Assembly (NCBI GenBank): GCA_002426195.1 | Contig: DIOT01000027.1 | Coordinates: 62,001 to 126,000 of the forward strand | Direction of reading: 5' to 3' | Source: Bacteroidales bacterium UBA5507 | Lineage (GTDB): Bacteria > Bacteroidota > Bacteroidia > Bacteroidales > Lentimicrobiaceae | DNA length: 64,000 nucleotides | Part shown: one piece after another, positions 45,655 through 54,073 of the stretch | Layout: the number at the start of each line of letters is the position of its first letter | Numbering within the stretch: the first letter of the stretch is position 1 | Notes under the pieces: generated by a model | Told to the model about the DNA's origin: nothing | The model's input: only the letters and a program-made list of their open reading frames with translations | Database searches by the model: none | Position numbers and translations under genes: made by a program

Positions 45655-47127
45655 TTATTTTTTGATGAATTTGTGTGTTTCGATTACTCCGCTGTCAGGC
45701 AAAGAAATAGCCAGTAAATACATTCCCTTTGATAATTCAGTTATGGGTATTGTTGTGACTCCCTGTTCCAAATTATATTCTCCAATATGGCTACCCGATA
45801 ATGTAAGCAAACTTGCTTTCGCATCTTTCAGCATACATTCTATTTTTAGGAATTCCTTCGCGGGATTTGGCGAGATGTAAGCCTTCTTAATATCAATGAA
45901 TTCCCCATTTGCTATGTTAACCAGTCCTTTATTGTTTAGTTTCAGAAATAACAGGTCATATACATTTGTTGAATGATTGAACACCCCTGCTTCTACCAAG
46001 AACCCACCGTCACTCAATGCTATCACGTAATTTGTCTCATAATAAGCATCACCGCCTATATATTGCAAGAAACGGGGTTCTAACTGACCATCAACCTGTC
46101 CAACTATTATCCAGTTTTGATGGCCGGGTGTTGGTTTAAAAAAGGTTGCATGCTTAAAACCGGCGAAATAAATTGTATCGGGATGCAAACAATGAGCCCC
46201 GGCACCCGACATAGTAATTTGATCCATTGTATCGACAGAGCCAAAACTAGTATTGTACAGTACATTCAAGGAAGTATCGAATTTTGTAAGCCATATCTCA
46301 TCATCCTGGTACTCGGCACCGGGGCGGTTTTCAATATAAGCCATGAGTATGGTACTATCAGGTGTCCATGAATTTTTTATCCTACCAGGCCTGAAATTAG
46401 TCGGAAAACCTTCACAGTATAAAAGGTCAAGGTTGGGGACAAACACGCAACGGGCTGGACCGGCTATACCTGTAACAAAATTTTCAAAGAACAGCCATAT
46501 CTGCCCAGTCTGAGGACAATACATATAAGCGCTCATTCTTCCTCCCAAATCATTGTTCAGATGTAGTACTTCTTGAATAATATTACCCGACAAATCAATT
46601 TTTAATAGATAGGGATAAGGATGATTGCAGGGATATTCGCAACGAGCCCCTGCAAGTATTAAAGTGTCACCAATTCGGAAGACCTCACGAATATTACAAG
46701 CATAACTTATGGTGTCATTTGGATAATGTTTGCTCCATTGTAATATAAAATTACTATCCAGTTTTGCGATTAGGAGTTGCTCTTGTTGTTGGCCTGGTGG
46801 TATGGAACCACCAAAAATCATGTATCCCCCCTCGTGAAGCCTAAAAATTCTCTGTATGCGGAAAGTCGTATCATGAAAGGAGTAATGGTGAGTTGTGGTA
46901 TCTCCGTTTGAATCAATACGAAGCAAGTATCCACGTATGTAATCTCCCGGACCGTAATCAGTCCCTGTATAATCTATTATGGGAGTAATAATACCACCGG
47001 CACCATCATCTATTGCCATCACTGATACCTTCCTGTTGGGATATTCAAGTTTGAAGCTGAAAGTTGATTGGCCTAAAACACTTAATTGAAGAATAAAGAG
47101 AAGTGGGAAAATAAATTTTCGAATCAT
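45655..47127 (-). CDS. Secreted beta-propeller-like protein with T9SS type A sorting domain
   Basis: 490 residues. A signal peptide (about 1-19, ending SVLGQ) precedes strands that recur as G-G-F/Y ... L-x-K-L-D/N (EGGYMIFGGSIPPGQQQEQL, LIAKLDSNFILQW, DGGFLVEAGVF ... LLFLKLNNKG), as in SBBP/propeller-type repeats. The last 80 residues are a T9SS sorting domain (AYISPNPAKEFLKIECML ... LSKGMYLLAISL). It should be exported through T9SS and attached to the surface. Ligand unknown. Confidence 0.8.
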   Translation of the reverse strand: MIRKFIFPLLFILQLSVLGQSTFSFKLEYPNRKVSVMAIDDGAGGIITPIIDYTGTDYGPGDYIRGYLLRIDSNGDTTTHHYSFHDTTFRIQRIFRLHEGGYMIFGGSIPPGQQQEQLLIAKLDSNFILQWSKHYPNDTISYACNIREVFRIGDTLILAGARCEYPCNHPYPYLLKIDLSGNIIQEVLHLNNDLGGRMSAYMYCPQTGQIWLFFENFVTGIAGPARCVFVPNLDLLYCEGFPTNFRPGRIKNSWTPDSTILMAYIENRPGAEYQDDEIWLTKFDTSLNVLYNTSFGSVDTMDQITMSGAGAHCLHPDTIYFAGFKHATFFKPTPGHQNWIIVGQVDGQLEPRFLQYIGGDAYYETNYVIALSDGGFLVEAGVFNHSTNVYDLLFLKLNNKGLVNIANGEFIDIKKAYISPNPAKEFLKIECMLKDAKASLLTLSGSHIGEYNLEQGVTTIPITELSKGMYLLAISLPDSGVIETHKFIKK

Positions 47128-47180
47128 GTTGGAGTATATGGAATATTGAAGAGTTGAATTATTTAAACTATTTATTAAAC

Positions 47181-48242
47181 TCAGTTTGTTGGGAGCTCAA
47201 TCGGATCAACTTGTTCACAACTATAACCTCGTTTTTTTAAGAGTAATGTCGGTACATGCCATATTCCCTTTTCATTAAAATCGTTTACCTCACTTTTACT
47301 AATAATGTTTGAACCTGCGAACCATTTTCTGTTAGTTCCGGAATTTCCAGGTTGGTCTAACCATTGATTCACAAAATCGATTAAATAATCCAGGTAAAAC
47401 TGCATTTCATGAATACCACTTCCATCCTGATCATATTCAAGACACTCTGTTACATTTGTAATCGGTAGGACGTTATCAGAAGCAGCGAATATTTTATAAT
47501 CCAAGTAATTTGTAAGTGTTGTATTGAGTCTGTGCGACTCATAATGTATCTCCAATGCTGATTCAGTGCCATAGTAGAAGACTCTGCATCCTGTGGGTGG
47601 GGTTGTATTGAAGTGGTCAGAAAGCATAAGTTCAAAAACTTCGGGAGCTCCGGATGATGGTATGCCATCACAATTATATAGAGCCCCCCTGTTGTACTTG
47701 TAATTTTCGTCAGGCCCAAAATTTCCGCTTACAGGGAAGCCTGTTCCGGTCAGGGTTGCAATCTTTAGCTTTCTTTTACCATTGGGTAAGGTCCCTGCAT
47801 CACTGACTGTTGCCATCACAAATTTTCTATTTTCGCCCGATATTGCATAGTATTTACTCCCTATAAGCTGCAAAGATTCTCCATATAATTTCAAGACATC
47901 TTCAATCATTGCTTTCATATTTGGATCTAAAGCCACTTCAACATAAACTGTGTCCTTGTGAAACTTTCCAAAACTAAACTCTCCCGAAGCATAGTTGTAA
48001 TTTATGGCTCCATCAATATACCAGATTACGGAATCAAGATCAATTTTTTGTCCGCTTTTTAGCAGTTTCCCGTTTTGGAATGAAGAATATGCATCTGTGA
48101 AATTTGAAAGCAACCGAATTACGCTTTCATCAGACACCTCTGCAGATGAATTTTCAGATTGTATAGTTTCCTTGTTGCAAGAATTGAATGTACCTGCTAA
48201 AAAGCAGGTTGCTAGAAATAGTAGAAAGAGTCTCGTCATCAT
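47181..48242 (-). CDS. Putative lipoprotein of unknown function
   Basis: 353 residues with a lipoprotein signal peptide (MMTRLFLLFLATCFLAGTFN, then SCNKE with the lipidated Cys). The rest is a soluble domain with conserved-looking SVIRLLSNFTDAYSSF early and LDYLIDFVNQWLDQPG late; no family is recognised. It lies upstream of the three secreted-protein genes on the same strand, with a 53-base gap, and may belong to the same secreted cluster. Confidence 0.7.
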   Translation of the reverse strand: MMTRLFLLFLATCFLAGTFNSCNKETIQSENSSAEVSDESVIRLLSNFTDAYSSFQNGKLLKSGQKIDLDSVIWYIDGAINYNYASGEFSFGKFHKDTVYVEVALDPNMKAMIEDVLKLYGESLQLIGSKYYAISGENRKFVMATVSDAGTLPNGKRKLKIATLTGTGFPVSGNFGPDENYKYNRGALYNCDGIPSSGAPEVFELMLSDHFNTTPPTGCRVFYYGTESALEIHYESHRLNTTLTNYLDYKIFAASDNVLPITNVTECLEYDQDGSGIHEMQFYLDYLIDFVNQWLDQPGNSGTNRKWFAGSNIISKSEVNDFNEKGIWHVPTLLLKKRGYSCEQVDPIELPTN

Positions 48243-48858
48243 GATTATGGGTTTGGTTGTTATTTCAATTAATCCTAAAAAATTAAAAAGGTAATACTAA
48301 TATTGAAATTAATTTCAAAAATAAATCGTAATATATTTAAAATCAAAGGATTTGCCAATTCATGATTATAGGCATAAGTGTAACATATATAGAAATATAA
48401 TATCACATGAGCCAGCTAAATATTGATAAAATATGATAAACTTTGTTTTAAGTTATAAATACATTATAATTGAGATAATAAACAATTACGATCATCCTAT
48501 TTTAACCGTAAGTTAATCGTAATTTTACCGTAACTTAACCCTAAGTTAATATTCATTTTAATCCATTGATTTTATAACGTAGAATGTGAATGCGGAGCAA
48601 TGCTGGAAACCAGAATTGTGGAACAATAGGAAGGTAAAAGGATGTAGGTTACTAACCCGTTATTCAGATAATAGCAATGTGAAACGATTGCCTCAACAGG
48701 CAAGAGTCCTCACAGCAAAGTGGTATCAAAAAGAGACATTACATCAGCTGCCCGATTGATTAAAAGAGAAAATACAATCCGTGGCCGGATTGATTAATAG
48801 GTATATTAAAGCAGCTGATTCGTTATAAGAAAAGTACAGATTTCAATGAGGTCAGATC
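48243..48858. other. Intergenic region with clustered inverted repeats
   Basis: About 616 bases without a convincing gene, at the left border between the accessory secretome cluster and the cysteate synthase-like gene. The first 230 bases are very AT-rich. Inverted repeats lie at 48504-48550. From 48586 a 57-codon GTG-initiated frame runs to a TGA at 48757-48759 without a recognisable family. A small hairpin TTGCCT-CAAC-AGGCAA lies near 48690. No tRNA or IS end was seen. Confidence 0.5.
48504..48550. repeat. Cluster of TAAGTTA/TAACTTA inverted repeats
   Basis: TAAGTTA (48509-48515) pairs with TAACTTA (48531-48537), and AACTTA (48532-48537) also pairs with TAAGTT (48542-48547) across ACCC. 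The half-site is shared, so alternative hairpins or overlapping dimer-binding sites are possible. Confidence 0.55.
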
Positions 48859-50142
48859 CTATACCATCTGCTTTAGCACTTTGGAAATTTCTTCTGAAGT
48901 GCTGGTTTTACTGACAATAGCCATTGGTTTCAGATAATAAATTTCATGAGATGACTTAAATCTTTCCTCTCCACCCCCTGTTATATTTAGCATTATTACA
49001 GAATCAGGGTTTACTCTTCCTGATTTCACAGCCTGAATAAGAGAGGCTATAGCTACTGCAGCTGCAGGATGGATATCAGTCCCTTCGGTAGTCCTGAAAA
49101 GGTCAGAAGCCTTTATAAGCTCATCATTTGAAACTTTAAAAACATCCCCGCCTGTATCGGTAAGTGCATCAAAAAGCCCTCCGATTATTGAATACGGGGG
49201 TTTTCTGTTTGAAAGTACTTTGGCAAGAATTCTATGTGAAAGATCACGTGCTATGTCATCCTCTACCGGTGGTAATGACCTTGAGTTCTGCTTCCATGCT
49301 GCATAAATCGGGATAAACGGATCATTCTGTGATACCATGAGCTGCATCTTGTGATTCCCGAAAGATCCGTCGGCAATGAACCGCAAATTAGCTTCCCATG
49401 CAGCAATTGCTCCTGTGCCACTTCCAACAGCCTGAAAGTAGAAATCGGGTATACGGCCAATGGTTGATACTGCATTCAGTACAGTAGTACCCATTCCATC
49501 CCGTCTTGCAATGTTTTTAGCACCACCCTCGGCAGTAAATCCTTCCATTCCTGCAATAATATTGCTCAAATGAATGGCATCGGCATAATCACTACCCGGT
49601 TCGGTGGTTAGTAATCTAACACAGGGAGATAATGGTTTATCGAACCAAAGTGCATCAATATAGTCGTGAGGGACACATAACACCAGTGGAATGTTATTTT
49701 CAGAACAAACTTTGGCAAAAGCTCGTGCAGTATTTCCGGCGGAAGCGACTACCAGCGTATTGCCAACATAACCCTTAAGTCTGCTACAAACAGAATAGGC
49801 TTCTGTTTCTTTGAAAGAACAGGTTTTCATGAAAGCACCTTTCTCGGGCCAGTAACCATTGAATGTTATCCACAGGTTAGTGAGGGACAGTATGGAAGCC
49901 AAACCTTCACTTTTATAGGTAACAGGTGCGGCTGAGCCTGCAAGATATCCATGTGTGGGAAGCCAGCCGGAATACTTGTACAATCCGTCAGCTTCCTTTT
50001 GCATGAATCTGGTTTCATTATACACCGAACGTAACAGACAAGGTGTTGAATCCTCGGGGTCATCAAGCATCCATCCTGTTTCGCTATACCTTTTTCCCGT
50101 GTTCATGCTTTGAAGCATGTATTCTGTCTTAAGTCCTTCCAT
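48859..50142 (-). CDS. Cysteate synthase-like PLP enzyme (threonine synthase relative)
   Basis: 427 residues, fold type II PLP enzyme. The PLP-Lys motif is TCSFKETEA, the phosphate/substrate loop VASAGNTARAF, and the Gly-rich PLP loop VGSGTGAIAAWEA; LNITGGG closes the site. YWPEKGAFMKTCSFKETEA and GGLFDALTDTGGDVF match what I recall of archaeal cysteate synthase rather than ordinary threonine synthase. By family it would convert O-phosphoserine and sulfite to L-cysteate; in Bacteroidota cysteate feeds capnine-type sulfonolipids. The N-terminal zinc-ribbon cysteines of threonine synthase-like enzymes are missing. It is divergent from a BASS transporter. Threonine synthase remains the alternative. 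Confidence 0.75.
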   Translation of the reverse strand: MEGLKTEYMLQSMNTGKRYSETGWMLDDPEDSTPCLLRSVYNETRFMQKEADGLYKYSGWLPTHGYLAGSAAPVTYKSEGLASILSLTNLWITFNGYWPEKGAFMKTCSFKETEAYSVCSRLKGYVGNTLVVASAGNTARAFAKVCSENNIPLVLCVPHDYIDALWFDKPLSPCVRLLTTEPGSDYADAIHLSNIIAGMEGFTAEGGAKNIARRDGMGTTVLNAVSTIGRIPDFYFQAVGSGTGAIAAWEANLRFIADGSFGNHKMQLMVSQNDPFIPIYAAWKQNSRSLPPVEDDIARDLSHRILAKVLSNRKPPYSIIGGLFDALTDTGGDVFKVSNDELIKASDLFRTTEGTDIHPAAAVAIASLIQAVKSGRVNPDSVIMLNITGGGEERFKSSHEIYYLKPMAIVSKTSTSEEISKVLKQMV

Positions 50143-50160
50143 TATCTTCTTTTAAAGCGA

Positions 50161-50168
50161 CAAATTTA
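50161..50168 (-). promoter_or_regulatory. Possible -7 box (TAAATTTG) for the cysteate synthase-like gene
   Basis: The minus strand reads TAAATTTG, matching TAnnTTTG, 18 bases before the ATG. The spacing implies a very short leader. Confidence 0.35.
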
Positions 50169-50231
50169 GTCAATGAGTTGTATAATTTTTAATTTTTCAT
50201 TTCACGATTCTTCATTTTATTGTGTATTTAT

Positions 50232-50239
50232 TACATTTG
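50232..50239 (+). promoter_or_regulatory. Bacteroidota-type -7 box (TACATTTG) for the BASS gene
   Basis: TACATTTG followed by CATG matches TAnnTTTG and lies 30 bases before the ATG at 50270. It argues against the GTG at 50222, which lies upstream of this box. Confidence 0.5.
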
Positions 50240-50269
50240 CATGATTCTAAAACACACATTTTTAAGAAT

Positions 50270-51220
50270 ATGCACGAAGATTTATTACTGCTCGACTCAA
50301 TTAGACTTAATTTCAGCGCCGCCAGTTTACACGTAATGAACATCTGTATTGGCTTCGTTATGTTTGGTGTTGCATTAGGAATTAAGTGGGATCAGATGAA
50401 AGCCATCATCATGAATCCAAGAAAGGTAATCATCGGTTTGGCTAGTCAGTTTTTAGTATTACCTGCAGTTACCTTCATTGCTGTAATAATATTCGGGAAT
50501 TTCCTTACGCCGGCAGTTGCGTTCGGAATGATACTGGTAGCATCATGTCCCGGTGGCAATGTATCAAATTTTATCTCAAGTGTTGCCAAAGCAAATGTTC
50601 CTTTGTCAATCAGTCTCACAGCAGCAGGAACTGTCCTGGCTGTTATATTCACTCCTCTTAATTTTGCATTTTGGGGAGGACTATATTCAGCAACTTCACC
50701 TTATTTGAGACCAATTGAGATTGATCCGATGGATATGTTCAGAACAGTAATAATATTGCTGGGAATACCAGTCGTGCTGGGCATTATGTTTTCGCAAAAA
50801 TTTCCAAAGATTACTGAGAAAATCAAAAAACCAATAGGTACAATTTCTATGATTTTCTTTATAGCTTTCCTGTTGTTTGCCTTTAAAAACAATTATTACT
50901 ATTTCATAAAGTACATTAACTGGATACTTTTAATTGTTTTCGCACATAATGGTCTTGCTTTACTTTCAGGATATCTGTTCCCTGCTTTATTTGGACTGAA
51001 CCAGATTGACAGGAGGACTATTTCGATTGAGACAGGAATTCAGAATTCAGGACTTGCACTTGTATTGTTATTCAATCCCAGGATATTCCCTGAGGATCTT
51101 CAGATGGGCGGTATGGCGTTCATTGCAGCATGGTGGGGTATATGGCATATTATCTCGGGATTAAGTCTTGCTACTTTTTGGGGAAGTTTCAGGAAGGCAG
51201 AAGTTGCCATTGAAAAATGA
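50270..51220 (+). CDS. BASS-family (bile acid:Na+ symporter-like) transporter
   Basis: About 316 residues from the ATG at 50270 (MHEDLLLLDSIRLNF), with nine to ten membrane segments. Family signs: SCPGGNVSNFISSVAKANVPLS (the unwound-helix motif at the Na+ and substrate site) and SIETGIQNSGLALVLLF (second crossing helix). BASS proteins import bile acids, pyruvate, pantothenate and other organic anions; the substrate here is unknown. It shares 4 bases (ATGA) with the acyltransferase gene, so the two are translationally coupled. Confidence 0.88.
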   Translation: MHEDLLLLDSIRLNFSAASLHVMNICIGFVMFGVALGIKWDQMKAIIMNPRKVIIGLASQFLVLPAVTFIAVIIFGNFLTPAVAFGMILVASCPGGNVSNFISSVAKANVPLSISLTAAGTVLAVIFTPLNFAFWGGLYSATSPYLRPIEIDPMDMFRTVIILLGIPVVLGIMFSQKFPKITEKIKKPIGTISMIFFIAFLLFAFKNNYYYFIKYINWILLIVFAHNGLALLSGYLFPALFGLNQIDRRTISIETGIQNSGLALVLLFNPRIFPEDLQMGGMAFIAAWWGIWHIISGLSLATFWGSFRKAEVAIEK

Positions 51221-52416
51221 TGACAAAAGCGGCCCGCAGCCTGAATGAAGCATCTTTGTCTTACAGGTTGCTGTATAAGTATGCAAGGTTTGTATTTAAA
51301 TTGTTTTATACACAGCTTGTAATAAAGGACCTGGAAAATGTTCCTTCTGACAAACCTCTGATTTTTGCTTCTAACCATCAGAATGCCTTGATGGATGCTC
51401 TGGCGATGCTGTTTGCAGCCAACAGACCTGTGTTCTTTCTGGCAAGAGCTGATTTATTCAAGAGACCTTTTATTGCCAGGATTCTCACTTTCTTAAAGAT
51501 AATGCCTGTATTCAGGCCAAGGGATCAGGTTGATATTGTTTCGGAAAACAAGGAAGTTTTCCATGAGACTGCCAGATTAATTTCTTTAGGCCAGCCGATG
51601 GGTATTTTACCTGAAGGAACATATACACCTGATAAAAGACTCCAGACACTAAAAAAAGGAATATGCAGAATGGCCTTCGAGGCCGCTGAAGCAACCGGAT
51701 TTGCCATGGATTTGCACATAGTGCCGACTGGATTGGATTATAGTGATTATCACAGGCAGGGAAGCGATTTACTCATTAAATTCGGGAAACCGATTAAGGT
51801 AGCTGATTATTACGATCTTTATAAGAGTAATCCAAACAGGGCTCTTACTGTTCTGAGAGATACTTTGGCGGATTCCATTCGTAACCTGATGATAAATATT
51901 GACATTCCGGAGGAGTATGTTTTTATTTATAACTATTCGCAGGAGAAAACGAATAAGTACCTTGATGAGCATCATTTCAGGGATAAGGAAGCAAGGCTGA
52001 CCGAAAGATTTAACAAAATGAAGCAGGAAAGTGAGAGGTTGAAATTAATTTATAGAAATGATATTGATGCTTACCTGCAACTTAAAACTTCACGACCCGA
52101 CCTGCAGGATAAAATTGTTAAATGTGAGCCTAAGGTTTCTGTTATAAAAAAGCCGGGTAATGTTTTCAGTGTTTTAATTACATTGTTGGCTCTTGTACTT
52201 AATTTCCTGCCTTTTATATTGTCGAAACATTTTTCATCGGGGGTTAAGGATCCTCAATTTGTTGGAACAATGAAGTACGGGACTTCTTTGGTATTATTCC
52301 CCATATGGTACCTCTTGCTGCTTCTGATATTAATTCCGGTATTTGGTTTTATAGCCGGATTAAGCGTTGTAATCCTTGCTATTGTAACAGCAGTACTATA
52401 TTTAAAGTATAGTTAA
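51217..52416 (+). CDS. PlsC-like acyltransferase with C-terminal membrane helices
   Basis: 399 residues. The acyltransferase core has ASNHQNALMDAL (His/Asp catalytic motif in the H-x5-D spacing seen in GPAT-like subfamilies), PVFRPRD, and PEGTYTPD (EGT motif for phosphate binding). A charged, coiled linker (about 230-300) leads to two or three membrane helices at the C-terminus. It probably acylates a lysophospholipid or glycerol phosphate. Coupled to the BASS gene and near a cysteate synthase-like gene, it could instead N- or O-acylate an unusual lipid. Confidence 0.85.
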   Translation: MMTKAARSLNEASLSYRLLYKYARFVFKLFYTQLVIKDLENVPSDKPLIFASNHQNALMDALAMLFAANRPVFFLARADLFKRPFIARILTFLKIMPVFRPRDQVDIVSENKEVFHETARLISLGQPMGILPEGTYTPDKRLQTLKKGICRMAFEAAEATGFAMDLHIVPTGLDYSDYHRQGSDLLIKFGKPIKVADYYDLYKSNPNRALTVLRDTLADSIRNLMINIDIPEEYVFIYNYSQEKTNKYLDEHHFRDKEARLTERFNKMKQESERLKLIYRNDIDAYLQLKTSRPDLQDKIVKCEPKVSVIKKPGNVFSVLITLLALVLNFLPFILSKHFSSGVKDPQFVGTMKYGTSLVLFPIWYLLLLLILIPVFGFIAGLSVVILAIVTAVLYLKYS

Positions 52417-52419
52417 AAA

Positions 52420-52441
52420 AATCCCCTTGGTAGAGGGGATT
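52420..52441. terminator. Bidirectional rho-independent terminator
   Basis: AATCCCCT (52420-52427) and AGGGGATT (52434-52441) form a perfect 8-bp stem with a 6-base loop. It is preceded by a run of A and followed by TTCTTG, so it works for both the acyltransferase gene (plus) and tryptophanase (minus). Confidence 0.85.
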
Positions 52442-52466
52442 TTCTTGTTCTTAATCAGTATCAAGA

Positions 52467-53843
52467 CTAAACTCTTGCCAGATCAACTGTAAAGTGTCTC
52501 ATTATCGGTGCTTCACTAACAATTTTCAATCCACAGGTAATTGAATTACTCCGTTCATAAACATTAGAAAGTGCTGCTGCCACGTAATCCATATGATTAT
52601 TGGTATATACTCTTCTTGGAATAGCAAGTCTGAGCAGTTCAAGTGCAGGATATCTGTTTTCTCTGGTCTCAGGGTCGCGATCTGCTAATAAGGCTCCGAT
52701 TTCAACAGCTCTTACTCCACCTTCAATATATAATTCCACAGCAAGTGATTGTGCCTGGAATTGTTCTTTGGGGAGATGTGGCAGGAAGCGTTTGGCATCG
52801 ACAAAAATAGCGTGTCCACCGAAAGGTTGCTGAACCGGAACACCATGTTCCACGAGTTTGGTACCAAGATATGCCACCTGGCTTATACGTGAATCAAGAT
52901 AATCAAATTCGGTTCCTTCATACAGACCCTGGGCCAGGGCGTTCATATCTCTGCCTGACATACCGCCGTATGTGATATAACCTTCGAACATGATATTGAA
53001 AGTGGAAGCTTTTTTGAAAAGGTTTTCATCTTTCATTGCAATAAAACCACCCATATTGACGATGGCGTCTTTTTTGCTGCTCATAGTCATTGCATCGGCA
53101 TAACTGAACATTTCTGTAACGATATCGCGGATGGATTTGTCGGCATATCCTTCTTCCCTGGTTTTAATGAAATATGCATTTTCAGCAAAACGGGCAGAAT
53201 CAAATACTACCATGATTCCATATTTGTCAGACAGTTGTCGAACGGCTTTAAGATTAGCCATTGAAACAGGCTGTCCACCTGAAGAGTTACAGGTAATAGT
53301 AACAACAGTGAATGGTATTTTTTCGCGTGGTGTACTTTTATAAACCTCTTCGAGTTTATTCAGATCGACATTTCCTTTAAACGGGTGCAAAATGCAGGTG
53401 TCGAAAGCTTCGTCAATAGTACAGTCAATTGCTCTGGCATGGCGGAATTCGATATGGCCTTTGGTTGTGTCGAAATGAGAGTTACCGGGGACAACATCAC
53501 CGGCTTTAACCAGTGCTGAGAAAAGTACGTTTTCAGCTGCTCTTCCTTGATGGGTGGGTAGAAAGTAATCGAATCCGGTAATATTCTTAATGGCTGATTT
53601 GAGTTTGAAGTAAGAATTTGCACCGGCATAACTTTCGTCGCCAATCATCATTTCACTCCATTGCTTATCGCTCATAGCTCCAGTGCCTGAATCTGTTAAC
53701 AGGTCTATGAAAACTTGTTCACTTTTAAGTTTAAACAGGTTATAATTGGCTTCCTTTATCCAGATTTCTCTTTCCTGTCGTGTACTGAGTTTGATGGATT
53801 CGACCATCTTGATTTTATATGGTTCGGCAAATGGTAAATTCAT
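52467..53843 (-). CDS. tnaA: Tryptophanase
   Basis: 458 residues, fold type I PLP beta-eliminating lyase that splits L-tryptophan into indole, pyruvate and ammonia. Family blocks: LLTDSGTGAMSDKQW, PTHQGRAAENVLF, VFDSARFAENAYFI and MSSKKDAIVNMGG with the PLP Lys. The choice over tyrosine phenol-lyase rests on HFDTTKGH (Asp where the phenol-lyase has Thr) and AVEIGALLADRD (Ile where the phenol-lyase has the substrate-binding Arg). No tnaC-like leader or tnaB permease gene is adjacent. It is probably monocistronic. Confidence 0.9.
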   Translation of the reverse strand: MNLPFAEPYKIKMVESIKLSTRQEREIWIKEANYNLFKLKSEQVFIDLLTDSGTGAMSDKQWSEMMIGDESYAGANSYFKLKSAIKNITGFDYFLPTHQGRAAENVLFSALVKAGDVVPGNSHFDTTKGHIEFRHARAIDCTIDEAFDTCILHPFKGNVDLNKLEEVYKSTPREKIPFTVVTITCNSSGGQPVSMANLKAVRQLSDKYGIMVVFDSARFAENAYFIKTREEGYADKSIRDIVTEMFSYADAMTMSSKKDAIVNMGGFIAMKDENLFKKASTFNIMFEGYITYGGMSGRDMNALAQGLYEGTEFDYLDSRISQVAYLGTKLVEHGVPVQQPFGGHAIFVDAKRFLPHLPKEQFQAQSLAVELYIEGGVRAVEIGALLADRDPETRENRYPALELLRLAIPRRVYTNNHMDYVAAALSNVYERSNSITCGLKIVSEAPIMRHFTVDLARV

Positions 53844-54012
53844 GATTTATAAGGTATTGATTTAATTTAATGATTTGTAATTTGTTGAGGTGCAGAGTCA
53901 TTCTGCTTAAATGGTTACAAATCGATACCCGTCGCGATTCTTAATATTGCGAAAAATAAACTTACCCGTGATACGGACTTTGTATGTTGGAATAACATTA
54001 ACCATAACAGGC

Positions 54013-54020
54013 CAAAAGTA
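54013..54020 (-). promoter_or_regulatory. Bacteroidota-type -7 box (TACTTTTG) for tnaA
   Basis: On the minus strand TACTTTTG matches TAnnTTTG, about 170 bases before the tnaA ATG. The long leader could carry regulatory sequence; I see no short Trp-containing leader peptide of TnaC type. Confidence 0.4.
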
Positions 54021-54073
54021 AAATTTTTTTTAGAAACAGAGACTTTAAGTGGTATAAAATTTAATGCACTTAA

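Noticed and set aside
52467..53843. Tyrosine phenol-lyase as the identity of the PLP lyase
   Set aside because: The Thr and Arg that define the phenol-lyase are Asp and Ile here, as in tryptophanase.
53920..53945. T-arm-like sequence with GGTTACAAATCGATACC in the gap before tnaA
   Set aside because: No acceptor, D or anticodon stem could be fitted around it, so it is not a tRNA gene.
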